A stretch of DNA of 64,000 bases from CALBPI01 sp963922335 (lineage in GTDB: Bacteria; Pseudomonadota; Gammaproteobacteria; Steroidobacterales; Woeseiaceae): NCBI GenBank assembly GCA_963922335.1, contig CAWUIB010000006.1, positions 124,001 through 188,000 of the forward strand, written 5' to 3'. The notes under the pieces were generated by a model. That model saw only the letters and a program-made list of their open reading frames with translations. It did no database searches and was not told where the DNA came from. Shown piece by piece: positions 17,452-25,877 of the stretch. The position numbers and the translations under genes were made by a program. Numbering within the stretch: the first letter of the stretch is position 1; each line of letters starts with the position of its first letter.

Positions 17452-18416
17452 TCGCTTTCCGACAGGCTGCTCGCCAAACCCGACAAACCGAGTAACGCCG
17501 GCGTGTCTCTGGTAATCAGACGGGTGGCAATACGATTCAGATATTCGCGATAGCGTCCCTTGTCTACGAAACGCTCGCGGAAGCCTGAGGGTTCGAATAG
17601 CGCCTGGTTGGCCGGGATTACGCCACCGCCGATGTACACGCCGCCGTGCGCTCCCATCGTGAGGGCGAGGTTGCCGGCAACAGTGCCCAGAAAGTCAAAG
17701 AACTGATGGAACGTAGCGATCGCATCGGCATCGCCATCATGAGCGATGCGCGAGATATCCGCGGCACTCAGCTGAGTGTCATGCAACACGTCATGCAAGT
17801 GCGCCAGGCCTTCACCTGAAAGTACCCGCTCGGCCGATACGTGGCCGAAGCGTTTGCGAAACTCGGAGAGTATCTTGGCTTCGTCGTCGTTCATCGCCGG
17901 TAGCGTTGCATGCCCCCCTTCGCCCGGCACAGCAACATATCGATTGCCGGCCGGGATCAGGCTGGCGATGCCGAGACCGGTTCCCGGTCCAATCAATACT
18001 GCGGGTGCAGTCGAATCGCTCCGGCCTGCGCCGATATCGATATAGTCGTCGGGGGTTAGCAATGGAACAACGTGTGCGAGCGCTTCGAAATCGTTGATGA
18101 CGACGAGCTGAGCCAGGTTGAGTTGCTCGCGTAATCCTGTGACCGAGAACGACCAGTCGATATTCAGTAGTGACACATCATCGCCGACGACAGGTCCCGC
18201 AATCGCGAGGATACCTGCGGTGGGTGCCGGGCCTTCGTAGGCATCGAGATAACTACCGAGCATGTCGTGAATCTCGACATAGGCATCGTTGCGGAGCTTT
18301 CTCAGTCCTATCAACTCACCACTGCGGCTGTCGGCTTCCTGCCATACGGCCAGGCGAGAATTGGTGCCGCCGATATCCGCAATGAGCCAGCGGTGCTTGG
18401 CGGTTGCTGCTTTCAC
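17448..18416 (-). CDS. glk: Glucokinase
   Basis: A 322-residue protein, the same size as E. coli glucokinase. The N-terminal phosphate loop is ADIGGTNSRLAV, with VINDFEALAH, LIGPGTGLGIA and VPGEGGHATL (the glucose-contact Glu-Gly-Gly-His) and a C-terminal GGVYIGGGVIP. It phosphorylates glucose with ATP in the cytoplasm. GTG 18416 is chosen: AGGGA lies 8 nt upstream and the N-terminus fits the family, while the open frame extends 84 codons further into the plsB promoter region. Divergent from plsB. Confidence 0.9.
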   Translation of the reverse strand: MKAATAKHRWLIADIGGTNSRLAVWQEADSRSGELIGLRKLRNDAYVEIHDMLGSYLDAYEGPAPTAGILAIAGPVVGDDVSLLNIDWSFSVTGLREQLNLAQLVVINDFEALAHVVPLLTPDDYIDIGAGRSDSTAPAVLIGPGTGLGIASLIPAGNRYVAVPGEGGHATLPAMNDDEAKILSEFRKRFGHVSAERVLSGEGLAHLHDVLHDTQLSAADISRIAHDGDADAIATFHQFFDFLGTVAGNLALTMGAHGGVYIGGGVIPANQALFEPSGFRERFVDKGRYREYLNRIATRLITRDTPALLGLSGLASSLSESD

Positions 18417-18555
18417 TATCGATGTCCCTGCTCGTGTCTCGGCGCAATGATAGCGCAGGAGTTGTCGCGTGACAGGCACCTGTTGTCGCGGGCTCAGGTA
18501 AACTAGGGGACTGCGGCAACAGGGATCGGAGCCGACAAGCAGGGGGCAGAAAGAG

Positions 18556-21087
18556 TTGAATTGGATAAGGCGTGTGACGAGTCGGCTGGTGAGCCGGGTC
18601 ATTGGATTGTGGGTGCGACCTGAGGTGAGCTCCGAGCAAACGCTCGAGGCACTGCGCGCACTGCACAACGATCCTGCGGTACGGCTTTGCTATGTGCTCG
18701 AAACCGGCGGTGTTGCCGACTCCGCAACGCTCGCTAGTACTTGTCGAAAACTGGGTCTTCCTGACCCTGACGAAGAGTTTGTTTTTGGCAACCGCGAGCT
18801 CGGTCGCTCGCTGGTTATTCTGCGACCCTCAAAGGGTTTGTTCTTGCGGCGTCGATCCCGTAGCCAGTCGCGACGGCTCACGACACTGATCGAGACCGCG
18901 ACCGCCGTTCGTGACGCCGAGCCGAAAACGGTAGAGGCACTGCCGCTGTTCCTGGTGCCGGTCGGCATCTACTGGGGGCGTGCCCCCGGCAAGGAGCGTG
19001 GCTGGTTCTCGATGATGTTCAACGAGGACTGGGAAGTAGCCGGGCGCTTGCGCAAAGCACTGACGACGTTTTTGCATGGTCGCCACACGTTGCTGCAGTT
19101 CTCTGAACCTATGGCGATGGCGCCGATCCTGCATGAGAATCTCGATGGGCCGCGAACCTTAAGGATGGCCTCACGCGTGCTTCGCGTGCACTTTCGCCTG
19201 CGTCGGCAGGCGACGGTAGGCCCAGATCTGTCACACCGGCGCACGCTGATCAACGAGGTCATCAACGACGCTGGCGTGCGTGCGCTGATTAATGACGCGG
19301 GTGCGCAAGACTCACGTGCTCGCAGGAAGGCTGAGGCCAAAGCGCAGGCGTACGCGATGGAGATCGCCGCTGATCTTTCCTATTCGACGGTGCGCTTTTT
19401 TGATCGGCTTCTGACTTGGCTCTGGAACCGAATCTACGACGGCATCCGACTCGGTGGCACAGAGCGTCTGCACGAAGTCGTGGAAGGTAGTGAGCTTGTC
19501 TACGTTCCGTGTCATCGCAGCCACTTCGACTATCTGTTGTTGTCGTACGTGCTCTACAAGCAGGGCCTGTCGTTGCCCTATATCGCGGCAGGCATCAATT
19601 TGAATCTTCCGGTGGTGGGCGGGTTGCTTCGACGCGGCGGTGCGTTTTTTCTGCGTCGGAGCTTTAGCGGTAATCGACTCTATGCATCGGTATTTCACGC
19701 TTACGTAAAGGCACTGCAAACGCGCGGGTTTCCATTGGAATACTTTATCGAAGGTGGGCGCAGTCGCACCGGCCGCTTGCTACCACCGAAAGTCGGTATG
19801 CTGAGTATGACCATTCAGGCATTCCTTGCGGATTCACGACGACCGGTAAAATTCGTCCCGGTTTACTTCGGCTACGAGCGCCTCATTGAAGGGACGTCAT
19901 TCATCAGCGAGCTGCGCGGTGATGGCAAGAAAAAGGAATCACTATTCGGTCTGGTGAGATCGCTGCGCCGCTTGCGCGAGACCTTTGGTGAGGTCTACGT
20001 CAACTTCGGTGAGCCGATCGATCTTGCTGAATATCTCGATGCTCATGCGGGAAACTGGCGGCAGGAAGCACTCAAGCCCGGTGAAAAGCCCGAATGGTTG
20101 TCCGAGACGCTCGATCAGCTCGGTTGGGAGATTCTCGAACGCATTAATAGCGCAACGGCGGTGACGCCGATCAGTATGCTGGCGCTCGCGTTGCTCGGCA
20201 CGCCGCGACACGCGCTAGCGATGGATGATTTGAAGCATCAGTTGCAGCTCTATCAAAAGCTGTTCGCCCAGACGCCCTACAGCACATCGACGACCATGCC
20301 GGATATGTCCGTCGACGAGATTATTGCGCACGGATTGGATATGGGGGCGATCTCCATCGAAACCGATAAGCTCGGTGAGATCGCGGTGCTGCCGACTGAC
20401 CAGGCCGTACTACTCACCTATTTCCGCAATAACATCCTGCATCTCACGGCTGTGCACGCACTGGTTGCCGCCTGCTTTATTAACGAAAGGGTGGTCACCG
20501 AGTCAGAACTTGAGCGCTTTGCCGCATTGGTCGGTCCCTACATTCGAATGGAGCTGCGCCTGCGGTGGCGCGAGGACGATCTTCCCAAGCTCGTCCGGAT
20601 CATCGTTAAGGTTTTCTGCAATGCGGGCATGTTGATTCGTGATGGTGAGATGCTGCGACGCCCACCGGCCGGTGCGCAGGAAGCCCATGCGCTTTCGCAG
20701 CTGGGGCAAGCGGTCGTACCCATCCTGCAACGCTATTTTATGGCTATTGTGCTGATGCACCGCTACGGGAGTGGCACGCTTACACAAAGCAAGCTCGAGG
20801 CGCTCTGCCAGTTGTGTGCGGAGCGGTTGTCGATTCTCTACGGTATGCGTTCGCCAGACTTTTTCGATAAACGTCTGTTCCGTGCGTTCGCCTCGGTGCT
20901 GCGCGATAGCGGAGTGACAACACTGAATGCGGATCGCTGTCTTGAGTATGAGATTGATTTCGATGCGATTGAGCAACAAGCGAGGCGTGTGCTGGGTGAA
21001 CCTTTGCGCCAGGCGATTCTGGTGGTGACTGAAGTGCCCGAGAATCTGGTTTTGGGTGAGCAACCTTCGGCGAGTGCTGAGTCATGA
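18556..21087 (+). CDS. plsB: Glycerol-3-phosphate 1-O-acyltransferase PlsB
   Basis: An 843-residue inner-membrane acyltransferase, the length of the PlsB family. Motif I is HRSHFDY at residue 320, motif II GGAFFLRRSF near 363, motif III EGGRSRTGR at 399 and motif IV VPVYFGYERLIEG near 432. It transfers acyl groups from acyl-ACP/CoA to glycerol 3-phosphate, first step of phospholipid synthesis. The start is TTG 18556 with a GGGGG tract upstream; an in-frame GTG seven codons on is the alternative. trhO overlaps its stop. The window also encodes PlsY, the other acyltransferase for this step. Confidence 0.93.
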   Translation: MNWIRRVTSRLVSRVIGLWVRPEVSSEQTLEALRALHNDPAVRLCYVLETGGVADSATLASTCRKLGLPDPDEEFVFGNRELGRSLVILRPSKGLFLRRRSRSQSRRLTTLIETATAVRDAEPKTVEALPLFLVPVGIYWGRAPGKERGWFSMMFNEDWEVAGRLRKALTTFLHGRHTLLQFSEPMAMAPILHENLDGPRTLRMASRVLRVHFRLRRQATVGPDLSHRRTLINEVINDAGVRALINDAGAQDSRARRKAEAKAQAYAMEIAADLSYSTVRFFDRLLTWLWNRIYDGIRLGGTERLHEVVEGSELVYVPCHRSHFDYLLLSYVLYKQGLSLPYIAAGINLNLPVVGGLLRRGGAFFLRRSFSGNRLYASVFHAYVKALQTRGFPLEYFIEGGRSRTGRLLPPKVGMLSMTIQAFLADSRRPVKFVPVYFGYERLIEGTSFISELRGDGKKKESLFGLVRSLRRLRETFGEVYVNFGEPIDLAEYLDAHAGNWRQEALKPGEKPEWLSETLDQLGWEILERINSATAVTPISMLALALLGTPRHALAMDDLKHQLQLYQKLFAQTPYSTSTTMPDMSVDEIIAHGLDMGAISIETDKLGEIAVLPTDQAVLLTYFRNNILHLTAVHALVAACFINERVVTESELERFAALVGPYIRMELRLRWREDDLPKLVRIIVKVFCNAGMLIRDGEMLRRPPAGAQEAHALSQLGQAVVPILQRYFMAIVLMHRYGSGTLTQSKLEALCQLCAERLSILYGMRSPDFFDKRLFRAFASVLRDSGVTTLNADRCLEYEIDFDAIEQQARRVLGEPLRQAILVVTEVPENLVLGEQPSASAES

Positions 21088-22031
21088 GCGTGTGCAGTGT
21101 GGTTTCGTTCTACGAATTCACGCACGTGAGCGATCCGCGCGGACTCGGGGAAGCCGTGCGAATGCAGGCGCAAGATCGAGGATTGCTCGGCACTGCGATT
21201 CTTGCGCCAGAAGGTTTGAATGCAACGTTGGCGGGCGAGCGAGATGCGCTCGAATCGCTCCTGGACTGGTTAGGTGATCAGCCTGGGTTTTCACGACTTC
21301 CCGGGCGCTGGTCAGTTGCTGATGCACCGCCATTTCGACGTCTGCGCATCAAGTACCGGGATGAGATCGTTTCGATCGGTCGTGCCGACATCAATCCGGC
21401 AGAGGGACAAGGTCAACACGTCGACGCCAGAGCGTGGAATCGGCTCCTCGATGATCCGGAAACCATCGTGATTGATACGCGCAATGATTATGAAATTGAA
21501 GTCGGTACGTTCCCTGGAGCGGTAGATCCAGGCACGACGAATTTCCGCGAGTTTCTGGAGTTCATCGAAGACGATTTGAGTGCTGCTCGCGAGAAGCCGA
21601 TCGCCATGTTTTGTACGGGCGGCATTCGCTGTGAGAAGGCGACAGCTGTGATGCGGGACATGGGGTTTGAAAACCTCTTCCAGCTGGACGGTGGCATCAT
21701 CAACTATCTGGATCAGGTGGCCGACGACGACGCGATTGATAATCGCTGGCAGGGGGAGTGCTTCGTCTTTGATGAGCGCGTGGCTGTTGATCGCAATCGC
21801 TCGCCAGGCGCGTACGTTCAGTGTCATGGCTGTCGGCGTGCACTCGCAGAAGACGATTTGAAGCATCCTGACTATGAGCCAGGAATTTGTTGTGCTCGCT
21901 GTGTTGATCGCATCACGCCTCGCCAGCGCGAGCAATTCGAGGAGCGACGCAAGCAGGTAGCCCTCGCGGATTCACGTGGCGAAGTACACATCGGGAAGGT
22001 GTTTGCTGTCAGGCGTTCAGATCAGGAATGA
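21084..22031 (+). CDS. trhO: tRNA uridine-34 hydroxylase TrhO (rhodanese domain)
   Basis: A 315-residue protein with the YceA/TrhO layout: an N-terminal acylphosphatase-like domain (FYEFTHVSDP, APEGLNATLAG), a central rhodanese domain with DTRNDYEIEVGTF and active Cys177 in FCTGGIRCEKA, and a C-terminal Cys-rich zinc-finger-like tail (CHGCRRAL, CCARCVD). The family uses O2 to hydroxylate U34 of some tRNAs to ho5U. ATG overlaps the plsB stop. Its 3' end overlaps the opposing DUF465 gene by 23 bp. Confidence 0.92.
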   Translation: MSVCSVVSFYEFTHVSDPRGLGEAVRMQAQDRGLLGTAILAPEGLNATLAGERDALESLLDWLGDQPGFSRLPGRWSVADAPPFRRLRIKYRDEIVSIGRADINPAEGQGQHVDARAWNRLLDDPETIVIDTRNDYEIEVGTFPGAVDPGTTNFREFLEFIEDDLSAAREKPIAMFCTGGIRCEKATAVMRDMGFENLFQLDGGIINYLDQVADDDAIDNRWQGECFVFDERVAVDRNRSPGAYVQCHGCRRALAEDDLKHPDYEPGICCARCVDRITPRQREQFEERRKQVALADSRGEVHIGKVFAVRRSDQE

Positions 22032-22236
22032 TGTTGGACTCCATTCGGGCGATGGCGTCCTTTAACTGTAACTTGCGTTTCTTGAGGCGCCGCAGTCGGA
22101 TTTGATCCATCGTTGCGTCGTGCGACAGACGATCGATGAGATCATCAAGATCGCGATGCATCACGCGCAACTCCTTGAGCTTCGCGAGCAGCGATAACTG
22201 CTCGTGCTCCAGAATTTCGGTGATGTTGTCGTCCAT
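22009..22236 (-). CDS. DUF465 (YdcH-like) small protein
   Basis: A 75-residue, highly charged, helical protein with the DUF465 pattern: HEQLSLLAKLKELRVMHRDLDDLIDRL, then the RLRRLKKRKLQLKDAI second helix. Likely a helical hairpin; role not known in the family. It follows cysQ by 5 bp and is probably co-transcribed. Confidence 0.85.
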   Translation of the reverse strand: MDDNITEILEHEQLSLLAKLKELRVMHRDLDDLIDRLSHDATMDQIRLRRLKKRKLQLKDAIARMESNIIPDLNA

Positions 22237-22241
22237 ATCGC

Positions 22242-23021
22242 CTAGCCTAGCCAGTCCCGCCCGCGACTGCCGATCACGATAAAGTGCGGGTTCAAGATTT
22301 CGTCTTTCGTATTGTACGCCAGAGGCATGCCGTCTAGCGTAACAACTGCGCCACCGGCTGCCTCAACGACAGCCTGTGCTGCACCAGTGTCCCATTCTGA
22401 CGTCAGGCCGAGTCGTGGGTAAACGTCGGCCTGGCCTTCTGCGACTACGCAGAATTTGAGCGAGCTCCCCATGGCGATGATGTCGTGTTCACCGATTGCA
22501 GCAAGCCATTCGGCAACAGCGTCGCTCTGGTGTGAGCGGCTGCCAACAACGCGAGCGGTGTTGGGTGTTTCAGCGGCAACGCGAATCCGGTTCGCGGTGC
22601 CATCGGCTTCTATCTTCCAGGCCCCGGCGCCAGCGCTACCGACATAAGTGACGCCAGTGACCGGCACATGTACGACCCCAAACACCGGGCGATGGTTTTC
22701 GATCAGTGCGATGTTGACGGTGAATTCGCCGTTTCGCTTGATGAACTCTTTCGTTCCATCGAGCGGATCGACCAACCAATATCGTGACCACTCGCGACGC
22801 ACCTGGAACTCGGGTAGCCCGCCTTCTTCGCTGATGATGGGTGTGTGAGCATCCTGTCTCGCAAGGCCGTCGCTGATCACGTGATGGGCGGCAAGATCGG
22901 CGCGGGTCAATGGCGATTCGTCTTCCTTTTCGGCAACGTCGAAGTCGGTGTTATAGACCTCGAGGATGGCATCGCCTGCCTTTTTAGCGAGCTCGACGGC
23001 GTACGGATACGGTAATTGCAT
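22242..23021 (-). CDS. cysQ: 3'(2'),5'-bisphosphate nucleotidase CysQ
   Basis: A 259-residue inositol-monophosphatase-fold enzyme. Metal-binding motifs are SEEGG (Glu pair), WLVDPLDGTKEFIKRNGEFTVNIALI and the C-terminal WDTGAAQAVVEAAGG. CysQ removes the 3'-phosphate of PAP(S), protecting sulfate assimilation. It is divergent from the YrfG-type nucleotidase, a pairing common in gammaproteobacteria. Confidence 0.92.
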   Translation of the reverse strand: MQLPYPYAVELAKKAGDAILEVYNTDFDVAEKEDESPLTRADLAAHHVISDGLARQDAHTPIISEEGGLPEFQVRREWSRYWLVDPLDGTKEFIKRNGEFTVNIALIENHRPVFGVVHVPVTGVTYVGSAGAGAWKIEADGTANRIRVAAETPNTARVVGSRSHQSDAVAEWLAAIGEHDIIAMGSSLKFCVVAEGQADVYPRLGLTSEWDTGAAQAVVEAAGGAVVTLDGMPLAYNTKDEILNPHFIVIGSRGRDWLG

Positions 23022-23080
23022 GGTGCGGCTCCAAAAATCAGCGGCGATGGTAGCAGTCGACGGTTTGATACACTAATGGG

Positions 23081-23740
23081 ATGCATCACGTCTTTGGAAA
23101 CCGGGATACGCTGCTGCTCGATATGGACGGCACGCTGCTCGATCTCGCGTACGACAACTTTTTTTGGCAAGAACTTGTACCGAAGGCTTTCGCTGACGCC
23201 AACCGCCTGCCGGATGCCGCGGCGCGCGAACAGGTCGCCAGCCGAATTGCCCGCGAAGAGGGCACACTCAACTGGTACTGCCTGGACTTCTGGAGCGATG
23301 CCTTGTCGCTCGACATCATGGCTCTCAAGCGTGCCTGCGAGGATCGGATCGCTTTTCTTGATGGTGCTGAAGGGTTTCTGCAACGAGCCAAAGCCAGCGG
23401 GTATCGCCTGGTGTTGGTGACCAATTCCACGCGAGCGTTGCTGGAGCTCAAAGACACGCATACGGGTGTGACCGGCTACATGGACGAGGTCTACAGCTCG
23501 CACGATTTCCGGGCTCCCAAGGAGTCTCAGGCGTTCTGGCAGCGGTTCTCACAATCCAGCGGGATTGCTCGGGAGTCATGTGTGTTGATCGATGACAGTG
23601 CGTCGGTGCTGCGCGCTGCAGAAGTCTTTGGCCTCGGCGCGACAATAGGACTGACGCACCCCGACAGCCGAAGACCGGCGCGTCCTGTGCCCGCAAACCA
23701 TGTTGTTGATCGTGTTGCTAGTCTGTTGACGGAGGATTAG
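23081..23740 (+). CDS. yrfG: GMP/IMP nucleotidase YrfG (HAD family)
   Basis: A 219-residue HAD phosphatase. The nucleophile motif is LLLDMDGTLLDLAYDN, motif II VTNSTR, and the motif III/IV region APKESQAFW with CVLIDDSASVL. The N-terminal sequence matches YrfG, which dephosphorylates GMP and IMP in E. coli. It lies 59 bp from the divergent cysQ and its 3' end overlaps rhlB by 23 bp. Confidence 0.88.
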   Translation: MHHVFGNRDTLLLDMDGTLLDLAYDNFFWQELVPKAFADANRLPDAAAREQVASRIAREEGTLNWYCLDFWSDALSLDIMALKRACEDRIAFLDGAEGFLQRAKASGYRLVLVTNSTRALLELKDTHTGVTGYMDEVYSSHDFRAPKESQAFWQRFSQSSGIARESCVLIDDSASVLRAAEVFGLGATIGLTHPDSRRPARPVPANHVVDRVASLLTED

Positions 23741-25130
23741 CCGGTCGGTCGCCCGATGGCTTCCGGCGCCGCCGGCGCCTGCGTTTTTTCTTCGTGCCGT
23801 CTTCCGAGTTGGCGCTGGCCTCAGCGGCCCGTGGAGCAGATTCACGATGTGATCCACCGCCGCGCCGCCCGCCACTGCGAGACCCACCACTACGAGCGCC
23901 GCCTTTTCGGGGTGGGCCTTTGCGTGGCCTGCGCGGCGGGATCTCGATCTCGGGCAACGATTCGTGATCAAAGCTCGCGACCGGAATCCGAAACCCGATG
24001 TAGTCTTCAATGTCGGGCAGCGACATTACGTATTGTTCACACCCGAAGCTGACAGCGACGCCCGAGGCGCCGGCGCGAGCCGTCCTGCCGATGCGGTGCA
24101 CGTAGTCTTCACGGTCTTGCGGCAAGTCGTAGTTGAAAACGTGGGTCACATCATCGATGTGCAACCCTCGTGACGCGACATCTGTGCCAATCAAAACCTT
24201 GAGTTCGCCGCTCTGGAACGCCTTTAGCATCCGTAGTCGTTTACGCTGAGGAACATCGCCGGAAATTGCCTGCGCGACGATCCCGTTTGCGTTCAGAGTG
24301 TCTTCAAGTCGCTCCGCAGCCCGTTTGGTGTTGACAAACACCATCGTGCGATCGATCTCCAAATCGTTCATGAGCTGAATCAGAAGTGGGATTTTTTCGT
24401 CGTTCGCCGGATAGTAGATGGACTGTTCGACGCGATCAGCGGTGACCTTCTCGGGTTCGATGCGAACGAGCTCAGGGTCGTTCATGTGCTCTGCCGCGAG
24501 TTCCATGACGCGATAAGACAGGGTTGCAGAGAACAGAAGGTTGAGCCTCGCATCAGCCGGCGGCAGCCTGCGCAGCAGATATCGGATATCTTTAATGAAG
24601 CCGAGATCGAACATCCGATCCGCTTCATCGAGAACCAACACCTGCGCATCTCTCAGGTGGAAAACACGTTGCTTGAAGTAGTCGATAATGCGCCCGGGCG
24701 TGCCGATCAAAATATCTGCACCCTCGGCAATTCGGTTGCGCTGCTTCTCATAGTCGGTACCCCCGTAGGCGAGCGCCGTACGAAGTCCGGTATGTTTGCC
24801 GAGTACCGCGGCATCATCCGCGATCTGAATCGCAAGCTCCCGCGTCGGTGCCAGAACCAGCGCGCGGATGCCTGTTGAGCCCTCGGTAGGTTCTGATGCT
24901 TCGACTTGCTCGCTCACCAGGCGATTGAACATCGCGATGAGGAACGCGGCGGTCTTGCCTGTGCCGGTTTGTGCCTGCCCGGCGACATCGCTGCCACCGA
25001 GTGCAATCGGCAGCGTTTGTGCCTGAATCGGTGTTGCGTTCTCGAAGCCTGCATCTGTAATGCCTTGCATCAGCGAGTCAGGGAGCGGCAGCTCGCTGAA
25101 ACTTAAAGTGGAGAGGTGTTCGTTAGCCAT
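23718..25130 (-). CDS. rhlB: ATP-dependent RNA helicase RhlB
   Basis: A 470-residue DEAD-box helicase. In order: Q-motif region FENATPIQAQTLP, Walker A AQTGTGKT, PTRELAIQ, GTPGRIIDY, DEAD, SAT, then domain 2 with RGLHIDDVTHV and HRIGRTARAG. The C-terminal tail is Gly/Arg-rich and then carries nine consecutive basic residues, as in other RhlB tails that bind RNA or RNase E. Position beside divergent trxA-rho is the conserved RhlB locus and separates it from RhlE or SrmB. Confidence 0.9.
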   Translation of the reverse strand: MANEHLSTLSFSELPLPDSLMQGITDAGFENATPIQAQTLPIALGGSDVAGQAQTGTGKTAAFLIAMFNRLVSEQVEASEPTEGSTGIRALVLAPTRELAIQIADDAAVLGKHTGLRTALAYGGTDYEKQRNRIAEGADILIGTPGRIIDYFKQRVFHLRDAQVLVLDEADRMFDLGFIKDIRYLLRRLPPADARLNLLFSATLSYRVMELAAEHMNDPELVRIEPEKVTADRVEQSIYYPANDEKIPLLIQLMNDLEIDRTMVFVNTKRAAERLEDTLNANGIVAQAISGDVPQRKRLRMLKAFQSGELKVLIGTDVASRGLHIDDVTHVFNYDLPQDREDYVHRIGRTARAGASGVAVSFGCEQYVMSLPDIEDYIGFRIPVASFDHESLPEIEIPPRRPRKGPPRKGGARSGGSRSGGRRGGGSHRESAPRAAEASANSEDGTKKKRRRRRRRKPSGDRPANPPSTD

Positions 25131-25543
25131 TCAATTCGTCGTTTTTTGTTGTACGGGGCCGCTGCCTGTCAAATTCTGAGCCTAAGGCACTTGCAAAATT
25201 TGTCGTGACGGGTTGAAATTAGGTCAACAACGCGCAACAACCGTTGCATTTAATATCCTGAATCTGTCCCGCTGCACTTCGCGCGCAAGCACCGTCAAAC
25301 GCGGTAGACCGCTGCAAGGTTAAAGAAACAGGTCGCTGGCAGGGCAATATCAGGATCGACCCAGAGGGACGCACTGCGTCGTAAGGATCGATGGTCAATG
25401 CGCAATAGTGCCTGATCTGGCGCGTCACGTCATCATCGGTGGTTGGGGGCCATTAAAGACCGATATCGACGTACGCCACGCCGAACATCAAAAACTCAAT
25501 CCACAACTGTTATTTCAATCCAGCGAAACCTGAGGGTAGTCCA
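25131..25543. other. Intergenic region between rhlB and trxA
   Basis: A 413-bp gap between divergent genes. It must hold promoters for rhlB and trxA-rho, but I see no well-formed -10/-35 pair. No terminator, repeat or RNA structure stood out. A 69-codon minus-strand frame inside it has no ribosome site and was not called. Confidence 0.5.
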
Positions 25544-25870
25544 TTGAGCGACCGAATCCTGCATACCACCGATGCCACTTTCCAGACCGATGTTCTGGAC
25601 TCTGATGTACCTGTTCTACTCGATTTCTGGGCCGAGTGGTGCGGACCCTGCAAGATGATCTCACCGTTGCTCGAAGCGGCTGCAGAGGAATACGGTGACC
25701 GCCTGAAAATCGTCAAACTCAATATCGACGAGAACCCGAACACCCCGCCAAAGTACGGCATCCGCAGTATCCCGACGATCATGTTGATCAAGGGCGGCGA
25801 CGTACAAGGCCAGAAGCTCGGTGCAATGTCCAAAGTTGCATTGAATGAATTTATCGACGGCAACCTGTGA
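25544..25870 (+). CDS. trxA: Thioredoxin 1
   Basis: A 108-residue thioredoxin with the active site WCGPC (Cys33, Cys36), the buried Asp in LLDFWAEW and the cis-Pro loop RSIPTIML. It reduces cytoplasmic disulfides. The start is TTG 25544 with GAGG at 25532-25535. It is just upstream of rho, the same order as in E. coli. Confidence 0.95.
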   Translation: MSDRILHTTDATFQTDVLDSDVPVLLDFWAEWCGPCKMISPLLEAAAEEYGDRLKIVKLNIDENPNTPPKYGIRSIPTIMLIKGGDVQGQKLGAMSKVALNEFIDGNL

Positions 25871-25877
25871 GGTCGAC

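Noticed and set aside
25219..25428. 69-residue minus-strand frame in the rhlB-trxA gap
   Set aside because: No ribosome site or family resemblance; length expected by chance at this GC content.
25845..25877. Rho starting at 25845
   Set aside because: This would begin inside trxA and has no ribosome site; TTG 25878 and ATG 26049 are better supported.
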